Of a DNA stretch of 64,000 nucleotides, positions 1 through 7,954 are shown piece by piece. Source of the DNA: a virus. The position numbers and the translations under genes were made by a program. Location of the stretch: positions 56,194 through 120,193 of the IMG/VR virus record IMGVR_UViG_3300024999_000049; one strand, 5' to 3'. The notes beneath the pieces were generated by a model. That model made no database searches. It was not told where the DNA came from and worked only from the letters and a program-made list of their open reading frames with translations. Position 1 is the first letter of the stretch. Each line of letters starts with the position of its first letter.

Positions 1-143
1 TGAACTGTTCCATAAGAATAAATATCTTCTCCATATGATATTAACATTGGTATATTTAAACTATGCCGTTCTAATATTACCTTATAATTATTTCCTGTAA
101 TTAATTTTTTTCTATTTTCTGTGCCTACATATTTTAAAATCAT
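1..143 (-). CDS. hypothetical protein, 5' part only
   Basis: An open frame starts at the ATG whose complement is at 141-143 and runs off the left edge of the window. It begins MILKYVGTENRKK and 47 codons are visible with no stop. The ribosome site is an AGGAGG directly joined to ATAACAG, an arrangement shared with several neighbours. I do not recognise the family and the gene is incomplete. Confidence 0.6.
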   Translation of the reverse strand, partial: MILKYVGTENRKKLITGNNYKVILERHSLNIPMLISYGEDIYSYGTV

Positions 144-183
144 AATACCCTCCTGTTATAGCCTGTCGGCTGTTATACTATTA

Positions 184-891
184 TTACATTCTTATCCCAT
201 TATAAATCGGACTAAACTCATACAACCATTCACTAACCTTTTTCTCCTGATCTGTCCATGATTCCCTGTTAAATACATTATCTGTCCCTTCAACTCTTTT
301 GGGATAAGTAAAGAATCCAAAGTCAAATACATTCTTTGCTACAAACCTGATAGTATTGCTGTCATCTGTTATATCAGCATCGTAGTATCCGTCTTGTCCA
401 TTTTCTTCTCCACCGGAAGGATTAATATGTTTATATACCTTACTAACTTTAAATTGTGCTTGTCTTTCTGCTTTTGCTTTATTTTCTGCTTCTTGAATTG
501 CTTTTTCTTCATTATCCTTTTTAATCAGATCAAGAATTATAGAAGTAAGTTTTTCTCTGATAACTTTATTAGGTATAGTTCCAGTACCTTCGAAAGTTTT
601 ATCAATAATTCGTTTATAGTATATTGCTTTGTATTCATCTGTCCAACCTTCATTAAAAGGTAATGGTTTATAGGTATCAAGAGCAATTTGTTTTAGTTCG
701 TTATTGTGGTTTAGGATTCTTGCGATAGCTTCAGCATTGATATAGACTGTGCTGTAATGCTGATTACGGATATCACGTATAATATCCTGTATTTTATATT
801 CTGAAATACCGTTATATATTCCGTATGCATCTGAATCATTTACACGGAATTCTAAATCTCTGTTCAGGTCTTTTTGTTCTTCATTTTTCAT
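184..891 (-). CDS. hypothetical protein, 235 aa
   Basis: One of the longer genes at the distal end of the leftward arm. The middle (about residues 115-150) is rich in Lys, Glu and Ala and looks like a charged helix. The C-terminal third is aromatic and contains a Gly-rich turn (PSGGEENGQDGYYD). No catalytic motif or membrane segment is visible. ATAACAG occurs inside the gene (complement near 366) where it encodes part of ADITDD. Family not recognised. Confidence 0.65.
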   Translation of the reverse strand: MKNEEQKDLNRDLEFRVNDSDAYGIYNGISEYKIQDIIRDIRNQHYSTVYINAEAIARILNHNNELKQIALDTYKPLPFNEGWTDEYKAIYYKRIIDKTFEGTGTIPNKVIREKLTSIILDLIKKDNEEKAIQEAENKAKAERQAQFKVSKVYKHINPSGGEENGQDGYYDADITDDSNTIRFVAKNVFDFGFFTYPKRVEGTDNVFNRESWTDQEKKVSEWLYEFSPIYNGIRM

Positions 892-943
892 GGTTAATTC
901 TCCTTCTGGCTGTTATGGTTACCAACCTGTTAAAATTGTTCTT

Positions 944-1183
944 TTATTGTATTATCGTTACTTCTTGAATTTCTATATCCATAAATAATTTAAGCACTTC
1001 AATTTCCGTATTTGGAAACTTTTCAATCAAACTTTTTGCTACCTGTTCACAATAATCTTTATCGTAAAAGAAATGTGCGTTGAGTAAATCCCCTGTTAAT
1101 TCAATCTCATTGTTTTCATTATATTTAATATACATTCCTTTTCCAATGTAAATTACACGATTTCTAAAAACTTTCTTAGCCAT
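944..1183 (-). CDS. hypothetical protein, 79 aa
   Basis: A small basic-then-acidic protein starting MAKKVFRNRVIYIGKG. The start is set by an AAAGGGG ribosome site preceded immediately by ATAACAG. There are no Cys motifs and no membrane segment. Its function is unknown. Confidence 0.6.
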   Translation of the reverse strand: MAKKVFRNRVIYIGKGMYIKYNENNEIELTGDLLNAHFFYDKDYCEQVAKSLIEKFPNTEIEVLKLFMDIEIQEVTIIQ

Positions 1184-1222
1184 AATAATAACCCCTTTCT
1201 GTTATTCATATTTTACCATTTA

Positions 1223-1846
1223 TTACGCTACACTTCTATACCCTGTTCCATGTTTTGTATTAGCCGTTACAATCTTATTTTCTGCTACCATGTTTTTAAA
1301 CAACTCATAAATATAATGCATATCAAGATCATTAGAAGAATAAACACCTATATAATTTAATAACCTTTTAATCCTATATTTACTTAATACTTTTTGCAAA
1401 GGATTCCAGCCATCTGTTATGAATAAATTCTTTCTTTTAGTCTTATATATCGTTAGTATATCCTGCTCAATTTCAACTCTTTTGGACTGTAGTATACTCA
1501 TATATTCATCATCTGTTATATCAAAAACTTCTTCATAAATATCTGTATTCCTAAATGTAAATAAATCATTATTCAAAAGGTTTTCGATTATCGGAATATT
1601 CTCTTCGATCACTATACCAGATACTTGTTGAGGATGAAGATATAATTCCTGCTTGTCTTTTGTTACTGTGTTACAACCACTGTTAAATCTTTCTTTCTTA
1701 ATTTCCCATCCATTATTAAGGAATAAATCTGTTATTGACTTTTTGAATAACTCTCCATCTTCAGGAGTGTTCCAACCTACTCCATATTTTGAATTATAAT
1801 ATGAAGGTGTATTGATATTAAAATAAACTCTCTTAAATATTGACAT
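1223..1846 (-). CDS. hypothetical protein, 207 aa
   Basis: The N-terminus has a glycine-aromatic stretch (YGVGWNTPEDGELF). The rest is helical and acidic with a basic segment near residues 150-165 (KYRIKRLLNYIG). ATAACAG occurs three times inside the gene, encoding ITD or similar. The ribosome site AGGAGG overlaps a further ATAACAG. Family not recognised. Confidence 0.65.
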   Translation of the reverse strand: MSIFKRVYFNINTPSYYNSKYGVGWNTPEDGELFKKSITDLFLNNGWEIKKERFNSGCNTVTKDKQELYLHPQQVSGIVIEENIPIIENLLNNDLFTFRNTDIYEEVFDITDDEYMSILQSKRVEIEQDILTIYKTKRKNLFITDGWNPLQKVLSKYRIKRLLNYIGVYSSNDLDMHYIYELFKNMVAENKIVTANTKHGTGYRSVA

Positions 1847-1879
1847 TGTAAATTTCCTCCTGTTATTATATTCGTTTTA

Positions 1880-2035
1880 TTATACTTCCATATGATCTAT
1901 AATATCGTTATAACATATATTGTTATGTGACATCATAAAATATCCTAATGCTTCTGGTATACAATCGGCATCAATATGACATTCTTGTCTTTCTCCATTT
2001 TCAATATAGTATATTGCATATGTACTTTGCTCCAT
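1880..2035 (-). CDS. small hypothetical protein, 51 aa
   Basis: An ATG follows an ideal AGGAGG site at 8-9 bases, and the frame is open for 51 codons (begins MEQSTYAIYYIENGERQ, ends IIDHMEV). It fills the gap between two larger genes exactly. It is acidic with two Cys residues. The ribosome site and fit support a real gene; function unknown. Confidence 0.55.
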   Translation of the reverse strand: MEQSTYAIYYIENGERQECHIDADCIPEALGYFMMSHNNICYNDIIDHMEV

Positions 2036-2092
2036 TTTCAATTACCTCCTGTTATTATACATACTCTGTTATTGGTTAATGAATCCGTCCTT

Positions 2093-2329
2093 TTATTTTC
2101 TTTTTATTTTCAATTCACCATTGTAAAATTCAGTCTCTTCGTCACCTAAATAACCAAAATAAGTTAATAAATATTGTTTCAAGATATCTTTTGATTCTTC
2201 CCATATTCCCATTTGTGCTAAATGATTTTGAATCCTTTTTACTGTTTCACTATATCCTTCTTCCTTTACACTATTAAATTTTTCTTGAATAAAAGCTCTT
2301 ACTAATTTTTCTTGCTGTTCATTAGTCAT
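2093..2329 (-). CDS. hypothetical protein, 78 aa
   Basis: Charged, mostly helical small protein (MTNEQQEKLVRAFIQEKF...). A GGTGG-type ribosome site lies upstream, preceded by a short inverted sequence and ATAACAG. No recognised domain. Confidence 0.6.
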   Translation of the reverse strand: MTNEQQEKLVRAFIQEKFNSVKEEGYSETVKRIQNHLAQMGIWEESKDILKQYLLTYFGYLGDEETEFYNGELKIKRK

Positions 2330-2388
2330 TTTATTTTTTCCACCTTTCCGGCTGTTATAGCCTATAAAAACATCTTTTTATTTACTTG

Positions 2389-2631
2389 TTACTCTTTACC
2401 TACAAACATTTTAAACAAAGTGGTTTTTGCATCCTTCCATGCTAGAATTGCTGTATGTTCTTTTGTGCCACAATATAACTCATTCAAAGACATATCAGAA
2501 TTAGTTCCATATACTACATATATTTTTCCAATTGGTGTTTCTATTGTATATGTAGAAATAGCATATACTTTTCCGTTATGGTCTATTTTAATTTCATCTG
2601 TTAAGATTGTCTTGGATTCAAATTCTTTCAT
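2389..2631 (-). CDS. hypothetical protein, 80 aa
   Basis: Predicted beta-rich by eye, with alternating hydrophobic strands (GKVYAISTYTIETPIGKIYV) followed by a short helical tail. The AGAAGG site gives a clear start. Function unknown. Confidence 0.6.
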   Translation of the reverse strand: MKEFESKTILTDEIKIDHNGKVYAISTYTIETPIGKIYVVYGTNSDMSLNELYCGTKEHTAILAWKDAKTTLFKMFVGKE

Positions 2632-2670
2632 ATTATACCTTCTTTCTCCTGCTCTGTTATGGCAGGACTA

Positions 2671-2874
2671 TTATACTATTTTCTTACCTCTTTTTGTCCA
2701 ATCAAGATTGTTCTTACAGAATTCCTCTGCCTGTTCATACGTCAAATTATCTTCTTGAAATGTACCATCTGGAGCGAATATTGCATAGCCTTGCTTTAGG
2801 GTATAGCCTTCAGGTATTTCCTTCTCAGTTTTTTCTTTTATACTCCAGTTGTTTAGTTTCTTAATTACTCGCAT
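2671..2874 (-). CDS. hypothetical protein, 67 aa, possible paralogue of 7726-7911
   Basis: A small protein with an N-terminal basic stretch and a C-terminal YEQAEEFCKNN helix. The gene at 7726-7911 has the same plan: a basic KTLKNF-like start, an IF..EE/DG centre and an EAEEFINN end. They may be diverged duplicates. The start has AGGAGG fused to ATAACAG. Confidence 0.6.
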   Translation of the reverse strand: MRVIKKLNNWSIKEKTEKEIPEGYTLKQGYAIFAPDGTFQEDNLTYEQAEEFCKNNLDWTKRGKKIV

Positions 2875-2894
2875 TATTGTTATCCTCCTGTTAT

Positions 2895-3101
2895 TTAGTA
2901 TTTAAAAGTTTCAATTGATTTTCTTAACTGATCCGAATAGTTTTTAGTTACTTCAATGAAATTAAGTGGAGGAACATTTTGTTTTGTACAATTGTTTATA
3001 ACAGTTACCCATCCATCTAAAGCAATATTTGTAACAATCCCAATTTCAACCACACTAGAATTATTATAAAATAGCAAATCTCCTTTTTTAATTTCAAACA
3101 T
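2895..3101 (-). CDS. hypothetical protein, 68 aa
   Basis: Begins MFEIKKGDLLFYNNSSVVEIGIV, a small beta-barrel-like plan of the kind seen in short phage proteins. It starts after AGGAG. Function unknown. Inside it lies one of the very few copies of ATAACAG in the opposite orientation (about 2997-3003). Confidence 0.55.
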   Translation of the reverse strand: MFEIKKGDLLFYNNSSVVEIGIVTNIALDGWVTVINNCTKQNVPPLNFIEVTKNYSDQLRKSIETFKY

Positions 3102-3148
3102 TGTTATACTCTCCTTCTACAGTTCGCCCTTTGTCGAATCGGTTGCTG

Positions 3149-3310
3149 TTATATCTCAATTCCAAAAGGTATATCTATATCATTTTCATGAAGTAAATCA
3201 ACGATTATTACATACCTTTCTCTTTCTTCTTCTGTTAATGTCTCTGTTAATTCTTTTTGTGTATAGATATAGAGTTCGTCAAGTAATGATTCAGAAAATT
3301 CCTTGTTCAT
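3149..3310 (-). CDS. small hypothetical protein, 53 aa
   Basis: Open frame MNKEFSESLLDELYIYTQKE to FGIEI, strongly acidic and helical. An AAAGGAA site lies upstream. It fills the gap between neighbouring genes and keeps their direction. Function unknown. Confidence 0.5.
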   Translation of the reverse strand: MNKEFSESLLDELYIYTQKELTETLTEEERERYVIIVDLLHENDIDIPFGIEI

Positions 3311-3331
3311 TTTTAATTTTTCCTTTCGCTA

Positions 3332-3526
3332 TTATTCCACTTCTATAACCAGCCCTACACCATCAATCGCATACATGTATGTTATTTCTTTATCCAATAC
3401 TCTACCATTGAATATTGCAGAATCTGTTTCTGTTAAAATGTTATAGGTTTCCTTCTCTTCATCCCATTGTTTTACTGTTACATTACCCTGTAATGTTATA
3501 GTATCTGTTATATCTCTAAGTGTCAT
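3332..3526 (-). CDS. hypothetical protein, 64 aa
   Basis: Beta-rich small acidic protein (MTLRDITDTITLQGNVTV...). The first codons contain ATAACAG. Ribosome site AGAAGG. No recognised family. Confidence 0.55.
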   Translation of the reverse strand: MTLRDITDTITLQGNVTVKQWDEEKETYNILTETDSAIFNGRVLDKEITYMYAIDGVGLVIEVE

Positions 3527-3572
3527 TTTTATATTACCTTCTTTCTGTTTAAAATCCTTGTTTCATTTACTG

Positions 3573-3803
3573 TTAATACACCAATTCAGCAAACCACTCA
3601 TTATTTTTCAACTCAACTTTTCTAATAAAGCTGTTCTGAATTCTATTCATCATTAATCCGTCAACTTCATCTTCACTTGTGAATTCTGCTGTTACTGGTT
3701 GCATTGCCTGAGTATATTGTAATTTATAGTTTATTTTTCTTTCGTCTTTCTCATCGAGTTTACACCATTCTTGAAAGTTCATACCGTAATAACTTTTTCT
3801 CAT
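3573..3803 (-). CDS. hypothetical protein, 76 aa
   Basis: Begins MRKSYYGMNFQEWCKLDEKD and ends in an aromatic strand (NNEWFAELVY). It has an AAAGGAG ribosome site with good spacing. Function unknown. Confidence 0.55.
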   Translation of the reverse strand: MRKSYYGMNFQEWCKLDEKDERKINYKLQYTQAMQPVTAEFTSEDEVDGLMMNRIQNSFIRKVELKNNEWFAELVY

Positions 3804-3849
3804 TTTGTTACTCCTTTTACCAAATAAATTAATAGTTTCATTGGTCTCC

Positions 3850-4041
3850 TTATAGCGTTTCTGTTATATCTCTACCTGAATTTTCCCACTTAGTTACTGT
3901 AATTTTATACCCTTCGCTTTCAGGAAATTTCACTTTAAAAATATTGTATATTGTTTTCAATTCATACATAACTGTTACTGATCTTTCGGCTGTAGCAAAG
4001 AAATGTTTGCCATTTAGAGATACATTAATTTCATAGTACAT
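3850..4041 (-). CDS. hypothetical protein, 63 aa
   Basis: Small protein beginning MYYEINVSLNGKHFFATAE. The upstream stretch contains GCCTATACAGGC, a short self-complementary sequence, before the AGAAGG ribosome site. No family recognised. Confidence 0.55.
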   Translation of the reverse strand: MYYEINVSLNGKHFFATAERSVTVMYELKTIYNIFKVKFPESEGYKITVTKWENSGRDITETL

Positions 4042-4074
4042 ATATTATATCCTTCTTTCTGCCTGTATAGGCTG

Positions 4075-4248
4075 TTACTCTTCATAATCTAAACATTCTG
4101 TTATTGTTTCATCTGATGAAAATTTATCTTTAATATCCATATTCCTACTAGAACAGTATTCTAAACAATTTTCATCGTTACCATAATTACATTCATGTAC
4201 AAATTTCTTACAACCATTACAAATACTATTGTTATCAGTAATTCTCAT
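4075..4248 (-). CDS. cysteine-rich small protein, 57 aa
   Basis: The frame MRITDNNSICNGCKKFVHEC... has six Cys residues, four of them spaced as C-x2-C...C-x6-C, which suggests metal binding (inference). It has a GAGGT ribosome site and ends DYEE. It was found by reading the minus strand in the gap after 4041. Confidence 0.5.
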   Translation of the reverse strand: MRITDNNSICNGCKKFVHECNYGNDENCLEYCSSRNMDIKDKFSSDETITECLDYEE

Positions 4249-4258
4249 ACTTTACCTC

Positions 4259-4432
4259 TTAATATTCTTCTCCAAATTCATCACTCAGTAAACAAGTTAA
4301 TTCTGTTATTGTATTATCCAGTATATCCATTACCCTGTTCCCTACCTGTAGAGAATTATCATAGCTTGCTTTCTGGCTTTCCAGTTCATTAATTGTTATT
4401 TTAATCATATTAATCATTATTGTTTTACTCAT
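4259..4432 (-). CDS. small helical hypothetical protein, 57 aa
   Basis: Frame MSKTIMINMIKITINELESQ to DEFGEEY, predicted as a long amphipathic helix. Ribosome site GGAGAA. It sits 10 bases upstream of the Cys-rich gene in transcription order, so the two are probably co-expressed. Confidence 0.5.
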   Translation of the reverse strand: MSKTIMINMIKITINELESQKASYDNSLQVGNRVMDILDNTITELTCLLSDEFGEEY

Positions 4433-4517
4433 TGTTGTATTCTCCTTCTCCCTGTTTGCCCTATCGTCAAATCAGGGAATAAATGCATCATTTTATTGGG
4501 TATTATCGCCTGTTCTG

Positions 4518-4688
4518 TTATAGATATTTACCCAAATAAGCAACATCAAATTCACTATTAATCTTTTCAAGTTCATTCAGAATTTTATATTCTGTACTAC
4601 CTTCAATATTTTTATTTGGTAACTTATCAAGTAATATATAAATGTTATCAAGACGTTTTTCTAGAAATTCTTTTTCTCTATATGTCAT
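4518..4688 (-). CDS. small helical hypothetical protein, 56 aa
   Basis: Frame MTYREKEFLEKRLDNIYILL to VAYLGKYL, charged and helical. It has a strong AAGGGGTG ribosome site 14 bases after the HTH gene ends, which suggests a two-gene unit with the regulator. The 3' end lies within an imperfect TTGGGTAT inverted repeat whose loop carries ATAACAG. Confidence 0.5.
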   Translation of the reverse strand: MTYREKEFLEKRLDNIYILLDKLPNKNIEGSTEYKILNELEKINSEFDVAYLGKYL

Positions 4689-4702
4689 AATATCACCCCT
4701 TT

Positions 4703-4957
4703 TTATCCTTTCATCAAATCATCAATTGTTATATCCAATAACTCACAAAGTTGTAAGGCTGTATAAAATGACGGTCTATTACCTTTAGTCTTTGTCCATG
4801 CATAAACTGTTTGAATTCCAATATCTAAACTATCAGCAATATAATTATACTTGTATTTCTCAATTAATGGTTTTAAATTTTGTTTAATTGTCTCTGCATT
4901 AGTATTGTTATATTGCTGAATAATTTTGATAGTGTCCTGTTGCTGTTCTTTAGTCAT
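4703..4957 (-). CDS. Cro/XRE-type helix-turn-helix regulator
   Basis: An 84-residue DNA-binding protein. Residues about 40-80 (NYIADSLDIGIQTVYAWTK, then LQLCELLDITIDDLM) fit the lambda-repressor-like fold with its recognition helix at IQTVYAW. The N-terminal half is a polar helix. Such proteins regulate phage promoters by binding operators. Its own targets are unknown, but the palindrome at 5997-6012 and the repeated heptamer of this arm are candidates (inference). It is the only clear regulator in the leftward arm. Confidence 0.75.
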   Translation of the reverse strand: MTKEQQQDTIKIIQQYNNTNAETIKQNLKPLIEKYKYNYIADSLDIGIQTVYAWTKTKGNRPSFYTALQLCELLDITIDDLMKG

Positions 4958-4982
4958 ACTCTTGTATCACCACCTATTATAA

Positions 4983-5895
4983 TTATCCTGCTACCTCCTG
5001 CAATTCGTTTACAAGGTCGTAAATGTCACCATCATATATTTTATTGAGTTTATCAAGTGATTTTTTGCATTTGCCATGAATTTTTTTCAGCTGTTCTACT
5101 ATCTGTATCATAACCAAAATTTGAACAAAAATCCTCAAATGATTCTGATCCGCTTACAGCATCAGAGACAAAACAGTAAAAAGCGTTTAATATATTGTAT
5201 TCCTTTTCTAGTATTGGCTGTGCTATAGATGCCCAAAATTCAAATCTTGCCTTTTCTCCTGTCTCTACATTGGTGACTGTTATCATGTGGTTATTAAAAT
5301 TGTTGTCGCTCCATTCTGCCTTTTTAGTTCCTTTATAACTTGCTTTTACCTCAAATTGTTTAAATGTTGCTTTATTTGTTTTTTGTTCTGTATGTTCTGG
5401 CTTGATATACTTCTCGAATATAGCTGTTATTTCTGTTATTACTTCTTGCGGTAATGGTTCAACAAGCCAAGAATGACCATATTTATAACCGTTATCCTCA
5501 TATAATCCGGCTGATTTTAACGCTTCACAAATAGCCGTATAATCATATTCGTTTGTTTTCTTCCATTCATCAATAAATGCTTGCTGTTTTGCTGTTCCTG
5601 CTTTCATGTCGTTTAAATGCCATTTATTCCATATTGTTATTATAGTATTGAGGTCATTTTCAGATATAAACATTTCCTTATAACTTTTTATGTCTGCAAT
5701 TTCTTCCGTGTTCTGTCCACCATTTCCACTCATTGAAAGGGTTTTATATGCTGTTATTGTTTGATGATCAATTGTCTGTGCTGTTCTAGTGTCTGCTTCC
5801 TGATGAATTTCAAGATTGATATACATTTTCTTTCCTGTGTTCTTTACTCCTACATATAATTTTTTACTGTAAAGGGTTTTTGTATCGTTATACAT
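4983..5895 (-). pseudogene. conserved phage/mobile-element protein, frameshifted near 3' end
   Basis: The main frame (5053-5895, 280 aa) ends MQKIT. A one-base slip in an A7 run (complement 5081-5087) instead gives a protein-like tail, AEKIHGKCKKSLDKLN... to ELQEVAG, ending at 4983. This matches the usual ending of the family, in which an FEDFCSxFGYDxDSR motif (here SFEDFCSNFGYDTDSR) is followed by a KIY/KIH helix. The function of the family is unknown; it is common in Firmicute phages and mobile elements next to the protein encoded at 6020-6325. The start has an AAAGGAG site. The break may be a real mutation, slippage-dependent expression or a homopolymer sequencing error. Confidence 0.6.
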
Positions 5896-5996
5896 TGTAT
5901 AAACTCCTTTGCCTACCTGCTGTTATCAGTTCAGGATTTACGGCTTTTTAGATGTTTTACCATCTTTACAATACCATTATTAAAATGATACTGTAA

Positions 5997-6012
5997 ACAG
6001 GGTAAACCCTGT
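5997..6012. promoter_or_regulatory. 16-bp perfect inverted repeat, possible operator
   Basis: ACAGGGT-AA-ACCCTGT is perfectly symmetric with 7-bp arms. It lies between the stop of the 6020-6325 gene and the next leftward gene, and the ATAACAG heptamer starts inside its arm. Its size fits a dimeric repressor site, but a small RNA hairpin is equally possible. Confidence 0.35.
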
Positions 6013-6019
6013 TATAATG

Positions 6020-6325
6020 CTATTTATCTTCGTCTTCCTCTTCTTCTTCAATTTCTTCTGTTTCTTGCTGACATTCGCATTCTTCCCCAGATTCGAAAAG
6101 TTCTCCACATTCTGAACAAACTTCTTTTCCTATCCATTCGGCTACCGTTTCAAAATCAAACCAGAATAGATCATTTAATTCTGTTTCGCTCATACCATCT
6201 GGGTTAGTATCTTCCAGTATTGCTTCAATTTGATCAAATTCTTTAGAGGTTAACTTTTCCGCATTATCTTTTGCTCCACTCCAAAATTTAAAATTTGAAA
6301 GATTTTCTTCTTTATAAAGTTTCAT
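6020..6325 (-). CDS. conserved phage protein with C-terminal zinc-ribbon-like motif, 101 aa
   Basis: Residues 10-65 (NFKFWSGAKDNAEKLTSKEF, then IEAILEDTNPDGMSETELND and WFDFETVAEWIG) match a family I know from Firmicute phages and mobile elements, function unknown. A short CSEC...CEC segment could bind zinc, followed by a very acidic tail of Glu and Asp. It is the first gene after the promoter at 6387-6416 and is followed by the frameshifted family that commonly accompanies it. Ribosome site AAGGAG. Confidence 0.7.
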   Translation of the reverse strand: MKLYKEENLSNFKFWSGAKDNAEKLTSKEFDQIEAILEDTNPDGMSETELNDLFWFDFETVAEWIGKEVCSECGELFESGEECECQQETEEIEEEEEDEDK

Positions 6326-6386
6326 TATAAAACTCCTTGCAAACTGCTTGCCTTACGGTTCAAGTCTTACGTTTTTACTATACCTT

Positions 6387-6416
6387 ATTATAACATATAA
6401 GATATTAGTATGTCAA
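6387..6416 (-). promoter_or_regulatory. sigma-A-type promoter, leftward
   Basis: On the minus strand TTGACA (complement 6411-6416) and TATAAT (complement 6387-6392) are separated by 18 bp. Both hexamers match consensus. The sequence AATAGTATTGACA is shared with the promoter at 16483-16509. It would drive the genes from 6325 leftward. A weak CCCAATAAAAATGGG hairpin lies just upstream. Confidence 0.75.
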
Positions 6417-6490
6417 TACTATTTTAAAATATTTTTTTAATTTATTTTTATATTCACTTTATTGAATATTTACCCAATAAAAATGGGATT

Positions 6491-6685
6491 TTATTTACCA
6501 AAATTATCATAATAATGTTTTGCTTCTAAAAATTGCATTCCTGCAATAAATCCATTTATTTCTTCATATGTACCAATATAAAGAGTCTCTTTATTTTTCA
6601 ATATTGCAAAATTTAAATTATACGCTGGTTTTATTTCAATGTAACCACCTAAAAGCCTTTTAATTTCCTTCTCTTGATTAGTCAT
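6491..6685 (-). CDS. hypothetical protein, 64 aa
   Basis: MTNQEKEIKRLLGGYIEIKP..., with a GGAGGG ribosome site. No recognisable domain. It ends about 75 bases before the promoter at 6387-6416, so it is the last gene of the preceding transcription stretch. Confidence 0.55.
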   Translation of the reverse strand: MTNQEKEIKRLLGGYIEIKPAYNLNFAILKNKETLYIGTYEEINGFIAGMQFLEAKHYYDNFGK

Positions 6686-6735
6686 AAATTCCCTCCATAT
6701 TATTATTATATTCCTGTTACTCTATATCCTGTCTA

Positions 6736-6963
6736 TTATGCCATTTTAGCCCTGTACAAGCCTATTAATCTGCTCATATGTCCCGGTAATACCTTTCGCT
6801 TTTTGATCTCCTGTGATACTAGTTTATATTCTGTTTTAAGCCGTAGCAAGGTTAAACTGTTGTTATACAAATTAGAGTTAAAATCTGCCATTAATTCCTC
6901 ATAATTTGATTTTGTATGTAATAAGCCAGTGTTAGTAAATAGTTTCATGTCTGATTTATTCAT
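6736..6963 (-). CDS. hypothetical protein, 75 aa
   Basis: Basic C-terminal half (EIKKRKVLPGHMSRLIGLYRAK). Ribosome site AAGGGAG. Function unknown. It could be a small nucleic-acid-binding protein judging by its charge, but nothing specific supports this. Confidence 0.5.
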   Translation of the reverse strand: MNKSDMKLFTNTGLLHTKSNYEELMADFNSNLYNNSLTLLRLKTEYKLVSQEIKKRKVLPGHMSRLIGLYRAKMA

Positions 6964-7018
6964 TGTGCTTTTTCTCCCTTCTTATTATGATTAACAGTTT
7001 TGTTATATAACAACTTTG

Positions 7019-7189
7019 TTATACTGCTATTTGAATATGTTTTGTCCATCGTGGTTGCTTTACTGGCTTGCTGATCTTTAGCCATAATTCCAGTAATTCC
7101 GCATTTGACATAGATAATAAGTCTATGTATGTGTATATGTGTGTGCTGTGCTGTATTTTGCTTATTAAGATTGTGTTATTGTTCGGCAT
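7019..7189 (-). CDS. hypothetical protein, 56 aa
   Basis: The ATG at complement 7187-7189 (MPNNNTILISK) is preceded by AAAGGAG at 8 bases, so it is chosen over an upstream ATG that lacks such a site. The C-terminus is basic (KPVKQPRWTKHIQIAV). Family not recognised. Confidence 0.5.
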   Translation of the reverse strand: MPNNNTILISKIQHSTHIYTYIDLLSMSNAELLELWLKISKPVKQPRWTKHIQIAV

Positions 7190-7240
7190 GGGGTTTACTC
7201 CTTTCTGATTTATTTTTGATAGCCTGTTATGCCACCACAT

Positions 7241-7276
7241 AAGCCCATGATATTATATTTGCTTTATCATGGGTTT
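7241..7276 (-). repeat. 12-bp intergenic hairpin
   Basis: AAGCCCATGATA pairs with TATCATGGGTTT (one G-U) around a 12-base loop, between the genes ending at 7343 and starting at 7189. No T-run follows on the minus strand, so it is not a standard terminator. ATAACAG copies lie on both sides within 30 bases. Confidence 0.5.
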
Positions 7277-7342
7277 AAATTGTGTCATATTCTGTTATTT
7301 AGTGTATACTACATACATTTTATTGAAAGCACTTTCCAATCT

Positions 7343-7711
7343 TTATAACTTTTGTAAATCTAAAATACAAACAAACTTTTTAAACCATTCTTCAGACACA
7401 TTTCCAGATAAAATATTGTCAATATCATCCATAATATCGTCAATATCACAAGATATAAATAAATCTGCTTTTTCAAGTTGTTGTAACTTGTTTCCTATTA
7501 CTTTTGACAAATTAACTTCAACGCTGTTATTTCTAATTTTTGTAATTGTCAAAAGTTTTGATAACGTTTCCATTGATATAGACCAGGAATCAGTTTCATC
7601 AGTTTCCTTTTTGTAAAAATATGTCTCTGTGTCATAATCTTTATCATGTACTGTTATTTCTTCGCCTTCCTCTGTTTGTTGAAGATAATCATATAATGTT
7701 ATATTTTCCAT
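7343..7711 (-). CDS. hypothetical protein, 122 aa
   Basis: Acidic protein beginning MENITLYDYLQQTEEGEEITVHD, with an aspartate-rich segment (SCDIDDIMDDIDNI) near residues 85-100. The opening resembles short phage proteins that start with a 'LYDYL' element, whose function is not known to me. Ribosome site GGAGG. Confidence 0.55.
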   Translation of the reverse strand: MENITLYDYLQQTEEGEEITVHDKDYDTETYFYKKETDETDSWSISMETLSKLLTITKIRNNSVEVNLSKVIGNKLQQLEKADLFISCDIDDIMDDIDNILSGNVSEEWFKKFVCILDLQKL

Positions 7712-7725
7712 TTTTCGTTCCTCCC

Positions 7726-7911
7726 TTAATAATTGTTAATAAATTCTTCTGCCTCTTTTATACTTCCTGTTTCATGTTCTGGATACCTGCAACCTTCACC
7801 AAAAGAATATTCTTCCTTTGTAAATATTATATACTCACTTTGACCTTCTTGTCTCTCTTTTTCGTTTGTTTCGGCAATTACAAAGTTTTTTAATGTTTTA
7901 ACTTTTTTCAT
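7726..7911 (-). CDS. hypothetical protein, 61 aa, possible paralogue of 2671-2874
   Basis: Same plan as the protein at 2671-2874: a basic N-terminus, a central IIFTKEEYSFG strand pair and a C-terminal EAEEFINN helix. The start follows AAGGAG, which in turn follows ATAACAG. Function unknown. Confidence 0.55.
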   Translation of the reverse strand: MKKVKTLKNFVIAETNEKERQEGQSEYIIFTKEEYSFGEGCRYPEHETGSIKEAEEFINNY

Positions 7912-7954
7912 GTCAAAATTCTCCTTCCTGTTATAGGTAAATAAAACTTACATT

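Noticed and set aside
394-663. Plus-strand frame opposite the 184-891 gene, and similar Phe/Leu/Ser-rich plus-strand frames throughout the left arm
   Set aside because: They are antisense shadows: no ribosome sites, and the opposing frame has a proper start and charged, protein-like composition.
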